From: an uncultured Bacteroidota bacterium
Lineage (GTDB): Bacteria; Bacteroidota; Bacteroidia; AKYH767-A; JABDAW01
NCBI GenBank assembly: GCA_903844645.1
Contig: CAIMUP010000014.1
Location: 31,760-95,759 of the forward strand
Length of the DNA: 64,000 nt
Reading direction: 5' to 3'
The position numbers and the translations under genes were made by a program. Below are positions 38,419 through 46,342 of the stretch, one piece after another. Each line of letters starts with the position of its first letter. The first letter of the stretch is position 1. The notes under the pieces are model-generated. The model was not told where the DNA came from, did no database searches, and saw only the letters and a list, made by a program, of their open reading frames with translations.

Positions 38419-41400
38419 TTATTGAAAAGATTTCATCACCCGTATCGCCTCCTCAATCGTCCGTATCCCATCGAAAGTAAGACTTAACTTTCCCTGTCCT
38501 TCCTTCATCCTGCAGAGGCGGGAATTGTTCTGTACGAAGAGGAGAATCCTGGAGAAATTTTCGCTTTGATAGAAGGGCGAATTTTGATTGCTGATGAAAT
38601 ATCCGATGAGTTTGTTGTTCTTCAAAACTATCTTTTCAAATCCGATGCGGATAGCCATTTCCCGCAGCCGCACTGCATTTAATAACTCCTTTACCTCTCG
38701 TGGTATGGGTCCGAAGCGGTCAATCAAATTCTTTTCAAAAGCTACCAGCTTCTCCTCTTCTTCGATGTCGTCGAGGTCTTTGTAGAGGCTCATCCGTTCC
38801 TTGATACTGCTCACGTATTCATCGGGAATCAGTATCTCCAAATCGGTATCTATCGTGCAATCATGCACAAACTTGATGGGCGTTTTATCATTCGTATCGG
38901 CAGCGAATAAATCCTTGAAGTCGGTCTCCTTCAATTCCTGAATCGCTTCGTTAAGTATCTTGTGATACATCTCAAAACCAATCTCCGAAATGAATCCGCT
39001 TTGCTCGCCACCAAGCAAGTTTCCGGCACCGCGTATGTCCAGATCGCGCATCGAAATATTGAAGCCGCTGCCGAGGTCAGAGAACTCCTCGATGGCTTTT
39101 AATCGTTGCTTTGCTTCCGTCGTCAGCACCGAAAGTGGCGGCGTTAGCAGGTAACAGAACGCCTTCTTATTCGACCGTCCCACACGTCCTCTCATCTGAT
39201 GCAAATCCGACAAGCCGAAGTTCTGCGCCTGGTTGATAATTATGGTATTCGCATTCGAGATGTCAAGCCCCGACTCGATGATCGTCGTAGAGACCAACAC
39301 ATCCGAATCGCCCTCGATGAAAGTCATCAAAACATCCTCCAGTTGGTCGCCGTCCATCTGCCCATGACCCACTGCCACCGTGGCATCCGGCACCAATTTC
39401 TTGATCATCGCAGCAAGCTCATGGATGTCCTGAATGCGATTGTGGACAAAGAACACTTGCCCTCCGCGATCCACCTCATAGCGAATGACATCGCGGATAA
39501 TCTTTTCATTGAACGAATGGACTTCGGTCTTTACAGGGTATCGGTTCGCGGGCGGCGTGTTGATAATAGATAAATCACGCGCACCCATCAAAGAAAACTG
39601 CAAGGTACGAGGTATCGGAGTCGCCGTGAGCGTAAGGGTATCAACGTTTATGCGAAGAGCCTTCAACTTCTCTTTCGATGCCACACCAAACTTCTGTTCT
39701 TCATCAATAATCAACAAACCGAGGTTCTTGAATTTAATATCTTTACTCAATATCCGATGCGTCCCGATGAGGATGTCGAGCTTCCCTTCCTCTAATCTCT
39801 TGAGGGTTTCATGCTGTTCCTTAGCCGACTTAAATCGGTTGATATAATCCACATTGCAAGGGAAGTTTTTGAGGCGTTCCTTGAACGTGTTGTAATGCTG
39901 CAAAGCCAATATAGTCGTGGGAACTAAGATCGCCACCTGCTTGCTGTCGGTTACTGCTTTGAACGCTGCGCGGATCGCAATCTCTGTCTTGCCGAAGCCC
40001 ACATCGCCACAGATCAAACGATCCATCGGCATGGGTAATTCCATATCCTTCTTCACATCAATCGTCGCTTTGACTTGATCTTTAGTATCCTCATAGATGA
40101 ACGAAGCCTCCAATTCATTCTGAAGATAAGTATCGGGAGAGAACGCGAAACCCTTGTGCTGCTTGCGTTTAGCATACAAGGCAATCAAGTCCTTTGCAAT
40201 GTCCTTGACCTTCTTCTTGGTCTTTTGTTTAAGGTTTTCCCAAGCCTTTGTGCCGAGCTTATTGAGGATAGGAACAGAGCCTTCCTTGCTACTATATTTC
40301 GCGATGCGATGCAGGGAATGTATGCTGACATAAAGTATGTCATTGTCCTTATATACCAAGCGAATCGCCTCCTGCATCTTACCATTCACCTCCATCTTTT
40401 CAAGCCCAGCGAAACGCCCCACACCATGATCAATATGTGTAACGAAATCACCGGGCTTGAGGTTGTATATTTCCTTCGCTGTAAGAGCTTCGTTCTTGTT
40501 ATAGTTTTGCTTCAACCGGAAGCGATGATAGCGGTCGAATATCTGGTGGTCGGTATAGCATGCCACACGCAAATCATTGTCTATAAAACCTTCATGCAAG
40601 GACAACAGAATCGGATAGCAAACAATGTCCTTTCCGATGTCCGCGAAGATGGCATAGAGACGCTCTATCTGCCGCGCTGCATCAGCGAAGATGAAGTTCT
40701 TGTAACTCTTTTTAGTATTAGCAATAAGAGCCTCCGTAAGCAAGTCAAACTTCTTATTAAACGATGGCTGCGGGATGATATTAAACATAATTTCGGCAGC
40801 ATCTTTATAGTAATAGTTCCTCCCGAACTCGATTACTTTAAACATGTTAATCTCATTCAAAATAGCTGACTTGTTATCGAATAATTCAATAGGAGTAAGA
40901 TGTGAAATCGTGCTCTGTATTTCCTCATACGCCAGCGTTATCTTCTCATATTCCAAGTCAATATATACAAGCGCAGAAGACAAGTCTTTAGTCCAGATAA
41001 CAGTCTCCTGTTTGATGAACTGGAAGAACGATTCTCGGCTCTCCTTCAGCAATCTCGTCTGCACATTCGGGATAATCGTGATGCGCGATAGCTTCTGTTC
41101 CGACAGTTGATCAGCAGGATTAAAGGTACGAATGGATTCCACTTTGTCGCCATTGAATTCTATCCTGTAAGGCAGTTCATTAGCGAAAGAATAGATGTCA
41201 ACAATACCGCCACGAACCGCATACTGACCGGCTTCCAGAACAAAATCAGTACGCTCAAACTCATACTCATTCATGAAAGAAATAATGAAATCAACAGACA
41301 GCGTTTCGCCAAGATGAATGTCGATAGTATTCGAAGAAAGGTTCTTCCGCGTCACCACTTTCTCATTCAAAGCCTCGGGATAACTGACGATCATCACACC

Positions 41401-41751
41401 CCTTTCGGTCTTGGTAATGCGATTCAAAACCTCTGCCCGCTGCAACACATTGGCATTGTCAATTTCCTCGACTTGGTAAGGCTTCTTGTAAGATGCGGGG
41501 AAGAATAACACCACACGATTCCCAGCAAGATTCTCCAGATTATTCAAGAAGTAAGCAGCCTCCTCCTTATCCTTCATAATAAAAAGGTGCGAGCATTCAG
41601 TCTCCGCCGCCACGACAGAAGAAACGATAGCATCCGATGATCCCGACAAGCCATTCAGATGCAAATGCCGCTCCTTCCTGTCAATGAAATTAATGACCTG
41701 ATGCGTTCGTGAATCTTGCTTATAAAGGTTGAGGAGATGCGGTAAATCCAT
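38419..41751 (-). CDS. mfd: Transcription-repair coupling factor
   Basis: 1110 residues, the usual length. The UvrB-like N-terminal part is followed by the RNA polymerase-interacting domain (LKPGDFVTHIDHGVGRFAG). The RecG-like helicase follows with Walker A CGDVGFGKTE, the DEEQ box in LLIIDEEQKFGV, TATPIPRTL and the QMRGRVGRS motif, and then the C-terminal TRCF domain. Mfd removes stalled RNA polymerase and recruits UvrA. A -7 element is at 41778-41785 on the minus strand, 26 bases upstream. Single gene. Confidence 0.98.
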   Translation of the reverse strand: MDLPHLLNLYKQDSRTHQVINFIDRKERHLHLNGLSGSSDAIVSSVVAAETECSHLFIMKDKEEAAYFLNNLENLAGNRVVLFFPASYKKPYQVEEIDNANVLQRAEVLNRITKTERGVMIVSYPEALNEKVVTRKNLSSNTIDIHLGETLSVDFIISFMNEYEFERTDFVLEAGQYAVRGGIVDIYSFANELPYRIEFNGDKVESIRTFNPADQLSEQKLSRITIIPNVQTRLLKESRESFFQFIKQETVIWTKDLSSALVYIDLEYEKITLAYEEIQSTISHLTPIELFDNKSAILNEINMFKVIEFGRNYYYKDAAEIMFNIIPQPSFNKKFDLLTEALIANTKKSYKNFIFADAARQIERLYAIFADIGKDIVCYPILLSLHEGFIDNDLRVACYTDHQIFDRYHRFRLKQNYNKNEALTAKEIYNLKPGDFVTHIDHGVGRFAGLEKMEVNGKMQEAIRLVYKDNDILYVSIHSLHRIAKYSSKEGSVPILNKLGTKAWENLKQKTKKKVKDIAKDLIALYAKRKQHKGFAFSPDTYLQNELEASFIYEDTKDQVKATIDVKKDMELPMPMDRLICGDVGFGKTEIAIRAAFKAVTDSKQVAILVPTTILALQHYNTFKERLKNFPCNVDYINRFKSAKEQHETLKRLEEGKLDILIGTHRILSKDIKFKNLGLLIIDEEQKFGVASKEKLKALRINVDTLTLTATPIPRTLQFSLMGARDLSIINTPPANRYPVKTEVHSFNEKIIRDVIRYEVDRGGQVFFVHNRIQDIHELAAMIKKLVPDATVAVGHGQMDGDQLEDVLMTFIEGDSDVLVSTTIIESGLDISNANTIIINQAQNFGLSDLHQMRGRVGRSNKKAFCYLLTPPLSVLTTEAKQRLKAIEEFSDLGSGFNISMRDLDIRGAGNLLGGEQSGFISEIGFEMYHKILNEAIQELKETDFKDLFAADTNDKTPIKFVHDCTIDTDLEILIPDEYVSSIKERMSLYKDLDDIEEEEKLVAFEKNLIDRFGPIPREVKELLNAVRLREMAIRIGFEKIVLKNNKLIGYFISNQNSPFYQSENFSRILLFVQNNSRLCRMKEGQGKLSLTFDGIRTIEEAIRVMKSFQ

Positions 41752-41777
41752 TCGAGAAAAGTAATATAATCATGCCG

Positions 41778-41785
41778 CAAAATTA
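41778..41785 (-). promoter_or_regulatory. -7 element of mfd (TAATTTTG on minus strand)
   Basis: This matches TAnnTTTG, 26 bases before the mfd ATG. Confidence 0.6.
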
Positions 41786-41828
41786 CGAATTACATCGGCG
41801 TAATGAGGATACTATTCACATTCATCAT

Positions 41829-41877
41829 CATCCTTTTATTGCAGCACCGCCAGAGCGGATGCTATCATAAAAGGATG
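41829..41877. repeat. Stem-loop of the CCTTTTATTG family, copy 2
   Basis: CATCCTTTTATTGCAGCA pairs with TGCTATCATAAAAGGATG; CCGC and GCGG continue the stem inside. It lies 17 bases after the stop of the minus-strand gene at 41894 and is probably its terminator or an mRNA 3' end structure. Confidence 0.65.
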
Positions 41878-41893
41878 AATGAAAAACTATCAA

Positions 41894-42349
41894 TCAAAAC
41901 TTATAGACAATTTTATACAATTCTTTTAATGGGTATTCTCCTTCTAAACCATAATCTTTAATTATGAACTTTCGCTTTGAAGTGTATATTGTTATTGTTG
42001 ATGTTGGTTGGTCGCTCATTCCAACTTTATATTCGTTCTTTAGCTTTTCCAAATCAGCATTTTGAAGTAGTTCCATAACTCTTTTTATTTCGATATGAGA
42101 TAAGGAATAGGTAGTACCTTTAAATGCTGGATTATAATATGATTTTATAAAGCCACTCGAATCATGCAGGAAGTCTATACATCCATCTATTGAAGGGAAA
42201 TTATCTGATTCAACGCCAAAGGCACTCAAGTTTGTTTCAATCTTAAATATAGAGTCATTAATCATTTTCTTTTCAGATGTACCATTTTGTGGGGAACAAC
42301 AAAAATTGAAAGTAACTACAAACATGCCAACTAATATTTCCCTTTTCAT
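41894..42349 (-). CDS. Small exported protein, possible lipoprotein
   Basis: 151 residues from MKREILVGMFVVTFNFCCSPQ. The 13-codon-longer frame is unlikely because a near-consensus -7 sequence (TAGTATTG) sits between the two ATGs. The hydrophobic start ends in CC, which may be a loose lipobox. The mature part resembles small Bacteroidota proteins with a heat-repeat-free beta fold (STITIYTSKRKFIIKDYG); no family recognised. Confidence 0.6.
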   Translation of the reverse strand: MKREILVGMFVVTFNFCCSPQNGTSEKKMINDSIFKIETNLSAFGVESDNFPSIDGCIDFLHDSSGFIKSYYNPAFKGTTYSLSHIEIKRVMELLQNADLEKLKNEYKVGMSDQPTSTITIYTSKRKFIIKDYGLEGEYPLKELYKIVYKF

Positions 42350-42538
42350 GCCTGCAATACTACAAAATTCCAAGACATTCCGGTTCACCTTTTCTTTCTT
42401 TTGCGAATTCTTGAGGTATGGAATCCTTGAATTGCATGCTCATCACGCGCTCCTTCCTCCCTTTCCCATCCTTTCTTCAACGTAAAAAGAGGTCTAAAAC
42501 CTGGAAAGGGTGCTTCCCGAGTGAAAAAGGGTGCTTGG

Positions 42539-42727
42539 CGAGGAGTTTTGCCAGTAACTCGAGGAGTTTTCCTAGGAGTCCGAGGAGTTTTGCCAGTAAC
42601 CCGAAGAGTTTTCCTAGGAGTTCGAGGAGTTTTGCCAGTAACCCGAAGAGTTTTCCTAGGAGTTCGAGGAGTTTTGCCAGTAACTCGAGGAGTTTTCCTA
42701 GGAGTTGGATGAGTTTTGCCAGCAACC
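42539..42727. repeat. Array 10: 9 units of 21 bp in strict A-B alternation
   Basis: Units begin at 42539 and step by 21 bases. All begin with CGAGGAGTTTT or CGAAGAGTTTT. Odd units continue GCCAGTAAC; even units continue CCTAGGAGT with the palindrome CCTAGG. The higher-order repeat is therefore 42 bp. It lies between two minus-strand genes. Open frames exist on both strands and encode simple repeats rich in Arg/Pro or Leu/Lys; they are not credible genes. Confidence 0.95.
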
Positions 42728-42760
42728 CAGCTTTTAGGGATTTGTAATCCCGTCCCTATT

Positions 42761-42802
42761 CCTTTTATGATACCGACCTTTTTGGGTCGGTGCAATAAAA
42801 GG
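42761..42802. repeat. Stem-loop of the CCTTTTATTG family, copy 3
   Basis: CCTTTTATGATACCGACC pairs with GGTCGGTGCAATAAAAGG around a T-rich loop (as read on plus). It lies 20 bases after the cdaA stop on the minus strand and probably acts as a terminator or 3' end structure. Confidence 0.65.
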
Positions 42803-42822
42803 ATGATGGGGATGATGGGGAA

Positions 42823-43617
42823 TTATAACTCGTTTTGGAGTGTTCTTTCCAATTCTTCGATGGAGATGTTGAGGTTTATTTGCCCGTCTTTGGCGAGGGC
42901 TATTTCGCCAGTTTGTTCGGATACTACGATGGCTATGGCATCGGTTTGTTCGGTGATTCCGATAGCAGCGCGATGGCGCATTCCCAAGGTCGGGGGCAGT
43001 TCCTGGTTTTCGGAAACGGGGAGTACGCATCTGGCGGCTTTGATTTTATTATGAGAAATGATGATCGCGCCATCGTGCAGGGGCGAGTTTTTGGAGAATA
43101 TGCTTTCAATTAATCGTTTGGAAATGTCGGCATCGAGGATGTCGCCCGTGTTGGTATAGAACCGGAGTTCGGTGCTTTTGGCAAGGATAATCAAGGCACC
43201 GGTATTGGTTTTCGAGAGGTGTTTGCAAGCATTTAATACCGGGGCGATGGTCAGGTTTTCCTCCTTTTCCTCTCCCCTGTTCCAATTGATGAATTGCTTG
43301 CCGAAGGTCGTCGTTCCGGTAAAGGTATTGGAACCGAGGAGGATGAGGAATCGCCGTACTTCTTGCTGGAAAACGATGATGAGCGCGATGAATCCTACGC
43401 CGATGAATTGTCCGAAGATAGTGCCCAACATCTGCATGTGGAAGACGTGTTGAAAGAGCCAATAAAAGATGTAGATAAGCAGGATGCCGAAGATAATATT
43501 GATCGCTACGCCGCCCTTCAGGAGGTTGTATAACCGATATAAAAGGTATGCCACGAGGATTATGTCGAGGATGTCGAGCAGCCTGATCGTGAGGAAACCT
43601 ATTTGAAATAAATCCAT
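42823..43617 (-). CDS. cdaA: Diadenylate cyclase (CdaA/DacA type)
   Basis: 264 residues: three N-terminal membrane helices, a coiled linker (VFQQEVRRFLILLG), then the DAC domain with SPLHDGAIII (DGA motif) and GMRHRAAIG (RHR motif). The enzyme joins two ATP into cyclic di-AMP at the membrane. It follows folP by 27 bases on the same strand, a conserved pair in Bacteroidota. CdaR, its usual partner in Firmicutes, is absent here. Confidence 0.96.
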   Translation of the reverse strand: MDLFQIGFLTIRLLDILDIILVAYLLYRLYNLLKGGVAINIIFGILLIYIFYWLFQHVFHMQMLGTIFGQFIGVGFIALIIVFQQEVRRFLILLGSNTFTGTTTFGKQFINWNRGEEKEENLTIAPVLNACKHLSKTNTGALIILAKSTELRFYTNTGDILDADISKRLIESIFSKNSPLHDGAIIISHNKIKAARCVLPVSENQELPPTLGMRHRAAIGITEQTDAIAIVVSEQTGEIALAKDGQINLNISIEELERTLQNEL

Positions 43618-43644
43618 TGGTATTGTATTAAAGCGGGGGTAAAA

Positions 43645-44505
43645 TTAGTTATTCTGGATGTGATTTACCAGTTTGATGGCTTCTACGGCAGGTTTTACAT
43701 CGTGCACACGGAGGATATTTGCACCATTTAATAAGGCAATCGTGTTCAGAACGGTCGTTCCGTTTAAGGCATCAGCAGGCTTGGTATGGAGGACTTTATT
43801 AATCATGGACTTCCTCGAAATGCCACACAGAATGGGGCATTCGAGCATTTGGAATAAGGCAAGTTTGTTTAGGAGTTCGTAATTATGTTCCAATGTTTTT
43901 CCGAATCCGAATCCCGGATCAATGATTAGATCGTTCACGCCGAGCGTATGTAATCGGTTTATCTTTAAGATGAAATAATCCATCACTTCGGTAATGATAT
44001 TATCGTAAACAGGGTTGATTTGCATAGTCGCGGGAGTGCCCTGAATGTGCATCAGGATATACGGAATGTTATACTTGGCAATGGTTTCAAACATCTTGTC
44101 ATCCATCGTGCCGCCAGCAATATCATTAATAATAGAAGCCCCTTCATTGATACTTTCAGTGGCGACTTCGGCATGAAAAGTATCAATAGATAAAGGTATT
44201 TCAGGGAACTCTTTCCTGATTAATTTGATGGCAGGCATCAAGCGCAACAACTCTTCTTCAATACTAATTACCGCGGCATTAGGGCGGGTGGATACAGCTC
44301 CAATATCAATGATAGATGCACCTTCTGTTATCATTTGTTCTACTTTATGAAGGATGTCTTGTTCGGTTTTATAAGAACCCCCATCGAAGAAGGAATCGGG
44401 AGTAAGATTCAGGATACCCATTACTATGGGAGTGTCAAGGCTGATTAACTTACCATTGCAGTTGATGGTTTGTTTGCGATAAAAAGGATTGTTTTCGTTC
44501 TTCAT
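43645..44505 (-). CDS. folP: Dihydropteroate synthase
   Basis: 286 residues. The family signatures are GILNLTPDSFFDGG near the start, IDIGAVSTRPNA, IPLSIDTFHAEV, INDIAGG, and DPGFGFGKTLEHN. It condenses p-aminobenzoate with dihydropterin pyrophosphate in folate synthesis. A TATCTTTG -7 element is at 44561-44568 on the minus strand. cdaA lies downstream in the same operon. Confidence 0.97.
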   Translation of the reverse strand: MKNENNPFYRKQTINCNGKLISLDTPIVMGILNLTPDSFFDGGSYKTEQDILHKVEQMITEGASIIDIGAVSTRPNAAVISIEEELLRLMPAIKLIRKEFPEIPLSIDTFHAEVATESINEGASIINDIAGGTMDDKMFETIAKYNIPYILMHIQGTPATMQINPVYDNIITEVMDYFILKINRLHTLGVNDLIIDPGFGFGKTLEHNYELLNKLALFQMLECPILCGISRKSMINKVLHTKPADALNGTTVLNTIALLNGANILRVHDVKPAVEAIKLVNHIQNN

Positions 44506-44560
44506 ATAAACTTAATTCTAATTGACTTACTTTGCACTCTAATAAAATAATAACAGACTG

Positions 44561-44568
44561 CAAAGATA
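44561..44568 (-). promoter_or_regulatory. -7 element of folP-cdaA (TATCTTTG on minus strand)
   Basis: This matches TAnnTTTG, 55 bases before the folP ATG, in the short divergent gap to the DoxX gene. Confidence 0.6.
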
Positions 44569-44592
44569 GGTCTTAACCAAAATAAAAATAAT

Positions 44593-45777
44593 ATGAAAAT
44601 CTTAACCACCATCTTCCGTTTTTTAGTAGGTCCTTTATTCATCTTTTCAGGTTGGATAAAGGTCAATGACCCGCTTGGGTTCTCTTATAAACTTAATGAA
44701 TACTTCGATGTCTTTGCGAATACCTGGATGAAAGATTTCTCCTTTCTGGTAAGCACATTACATTGGATGAAAGATGTTTCGTTATACCTTGCCATCTTCT
44801 TATCGGTCTTCGAGATAGGCTTGGGAGTGGTAACTTTGATAGGATATCGGATGAAATTCTTCTCTTGGTTGTTGTTTTTATTGATTGTTTTCTTTTCGTT
44901 CCTTACTTTTTATTCGGCGTGGAACGATGTGGTGAAAGATTGTGGATGTTTTGGCGATTTCATGCACCTGAAACCCTGGACTTCCTTCTCGAAAGATGTT
45001 GCGTTATTCATCCTTACGGGCACGATTCTCTTACAACGAAAAAATATAACTTGCATGTTCAGCGAGAAGATCGGATTGATTGTTACGATCCTTGGCTTTG
45101 CGGTTTCTACAGGATATGCGGTGCATTGTTACCGTCATTTGCCGGTGGTGGATTTGCGTCCTTATAAAATAGGAACGAACATTCTGGAGGCGATGAAGAT
45201 GCCTCCGAATGCGGTAACGGATAGCTTCGCGACGACCTTGATTTATACTAAAGACGGGGTTGCGAAAGAGTTTAATCAGAAGAATTATCCTTGGCAAGAT
45301 TCGACGTGGAAGTGGAAGGAAACGAAAAATAAAATGATCAGGGAAGGGACGCATCCTCCGATTCATGATTTTAAATTGACGGACTTGCTGGGTGGCGATG
45401 TGGACGATAATGACACGTTATATACCCGCAAATTTTTGACGGATAAGAAGTTTAGTTTCTTCTTGGTGAGTTATGATTTGAATAAATCGGATAAGGATAA
45501 GGAGCTGATGAAAAAGATTAATGACTTTTATGATGCGGCTCGGAAGGATTCATTAAATATGATTGCGCTGACGGCGACGGATGCGAAAACGATTGACAAA
45601 TTCAAGCACGAGAACCAGGCTTTATACGATTTTTATCTTTGCGATGAGACGGCTTTGAAGACTTTTATCCGTTCGAATCCGGGATTGGTGTTGTTGAAGA
45701 ATGGAACGGTGTTGGGGATGTGGCATTGTAACGATTTCCCGACTTATGGGGAGGTGAAGAGCGGTTATTTCAAGTAA
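44593..45777 (+). CDS. DoxX/MauE-like membrane protein of BT_3928 type with thioredoxin-like tail
   Basis: 394 residues. Four membrane helices in the first 155 residues match DoxX/MauE, with FIFSGWIKVNDPLGFSYKLNEYF and the CGCFGD cysteine motif after the third helix. Residues ~250-390 form a periplasmic thioredoxin-like domain lacking a CxxC pair. Members of this group lie beside folP in many Bacteroidota, as here (divergent, 87 bp gap). A redox or protein-maturation role is likely but unproven. Confidence 0.85.
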   Translation: MKILTTIFRFLVGPLFIFSGWIKVNDPLGFSYKLNEYFDVFANTWMKDFSFLVSTLHWMKDVSLYLAIFLSVFEIGLGVVTLIGYRMKFFSWLLFLLIVFFSFLTFYSAWNDVVKDCGCFGDFMHLKPWTSFSKDVALFILTGTILLQRKNITCMFSEKIGLIVTILGFAVSTGYAVHCYRHLPVVDLRPYKIGTNILEAMKMPPNAVTDSFATTLIYTKDGVAKEFNQKNYPWQDSTWKWKETKNKMIREGTHPPIHDFKLTDLLGGDVDDNDTLYTRKFLTDKKFSFFLVSYDLNKSDKDKELMKKINDFYDAARKDSLNMIALTATDAKTIDKFKHENQALYDFYLCDETALKTFIRSNPGLVLLKNGTVLGMWHCNDFPTYGEVKSGYFK

Positions 45778-45852
45778 ATTCCGTTTAAAACCATCTCGCG
45801 GGATTCTTTTATAAAGGGATTCCTTCGTTCGATTTTAGGTTTCATTCGCAGT

Positions 45853-46083
45853 AACTTGGATTTTCATCGTTGGAACTTGGATTTTCATCGTTGGAACTTG
45901 GATTTTCATCGTCGGGACTTGGATTATCATCGTCGGGACTTGGATTTTTAGCGTCGGGACTTGGATTATCATCGTCGGGACTTGGATTATCATCGTCGGG
46001 ACTTGGATTTTTAGCGTCGGGACTTGGATTATCATCGTCGGGACTTGGATTTTTAGCGTCGGGACTTGGATTATCAGCGTCGG
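45853..46083. repeat. Array 11: 11 units of 21 bp, ACTTGGATT core
   Basis: Eleven units begin at 45853 and step by 21 bases. All begin with GACTTGGATT or AACTTGGATT; the second half is TTCATCGTTGG, ATCATCGTCGG or TTTAGCGTCGG, with the last two often alternating. The gap is convergent. Minus-strand frames here read as Pro/Asp/Asn or Val/Pro/Thr repeats and are taken as artefacts, although the D-P-S-P-D pattern superficially resembles a cell-wall linker. Confidence 0.94.
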
Positions 46084-46137
46084 GATTTGGGTTTGGGGGA
46101 CTATTGGGTTCCACTGCGCGAGGGATGGTAGGGGTTT

Positions 46138-46181
46138 GTACCTGCCTTTTGGTGGGGACTTTTCGTGGGGGAGGCAGGTAC
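46138..46181. repeat. Hairpin with conserved loop, copy 1
   Basis: GTACCTGCC pairs with GGCAGGTAC. The loop contains TTGGTGGGGACTTTTCGTGGG. It is followed 24 bases later by copy 2, whose stem differs but whose loop is nearly the same. Confidence 0.75.
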
Positions 46182-46205
46182 GGCACCCCCGAACAGCCCG
46201 ACCGT

Positions 46206-46242
46206 AGCTGCCTGTTGGTGGGGACTTTGGTGGGAGGCAGCT
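46206..46242. repeat. Hairpin with conserved loop, copy 2
   Basis: AGCTGCC pairs with GGCAGCT around TGTTGGTGGGGACTTTGGTGG. Stem bases differ from copy 1 while pairing is kept (compensatory change), and the loop is conserved. Confidence 0.75.
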
Positions 46243-46284
46243 GGGGACGCGCCATAAGAGGGTTTAAAGTTTAAGGTGGGGGTG

Positions 46285-46322
46285 CAAAAAAAATCCTCAC
46301 GATGGGGGTCGTGAGGATTTTA
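46285..46322. terminator. Bidirectional terminator between converging genes
   Basis: AAAATCCTCACGA and TCGTGAGGATTTT form a 13-bp stem with A-run on one side and T-run on the other, so it can stop transcription from the DoxX gene and from the giant surface-protein gene. Confidence 0.85.
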
Positions 46323-46342
46323 TTAATCTTGATCGGGAATGG

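Noticed and set aside
45842..46255. Pro/Asp-rich linker protein on the minus strand over array 11
   Set aside because: No start signal, frame opens on both strands, it crosses two hairpins, and the repeat arises from the 21-bp units.
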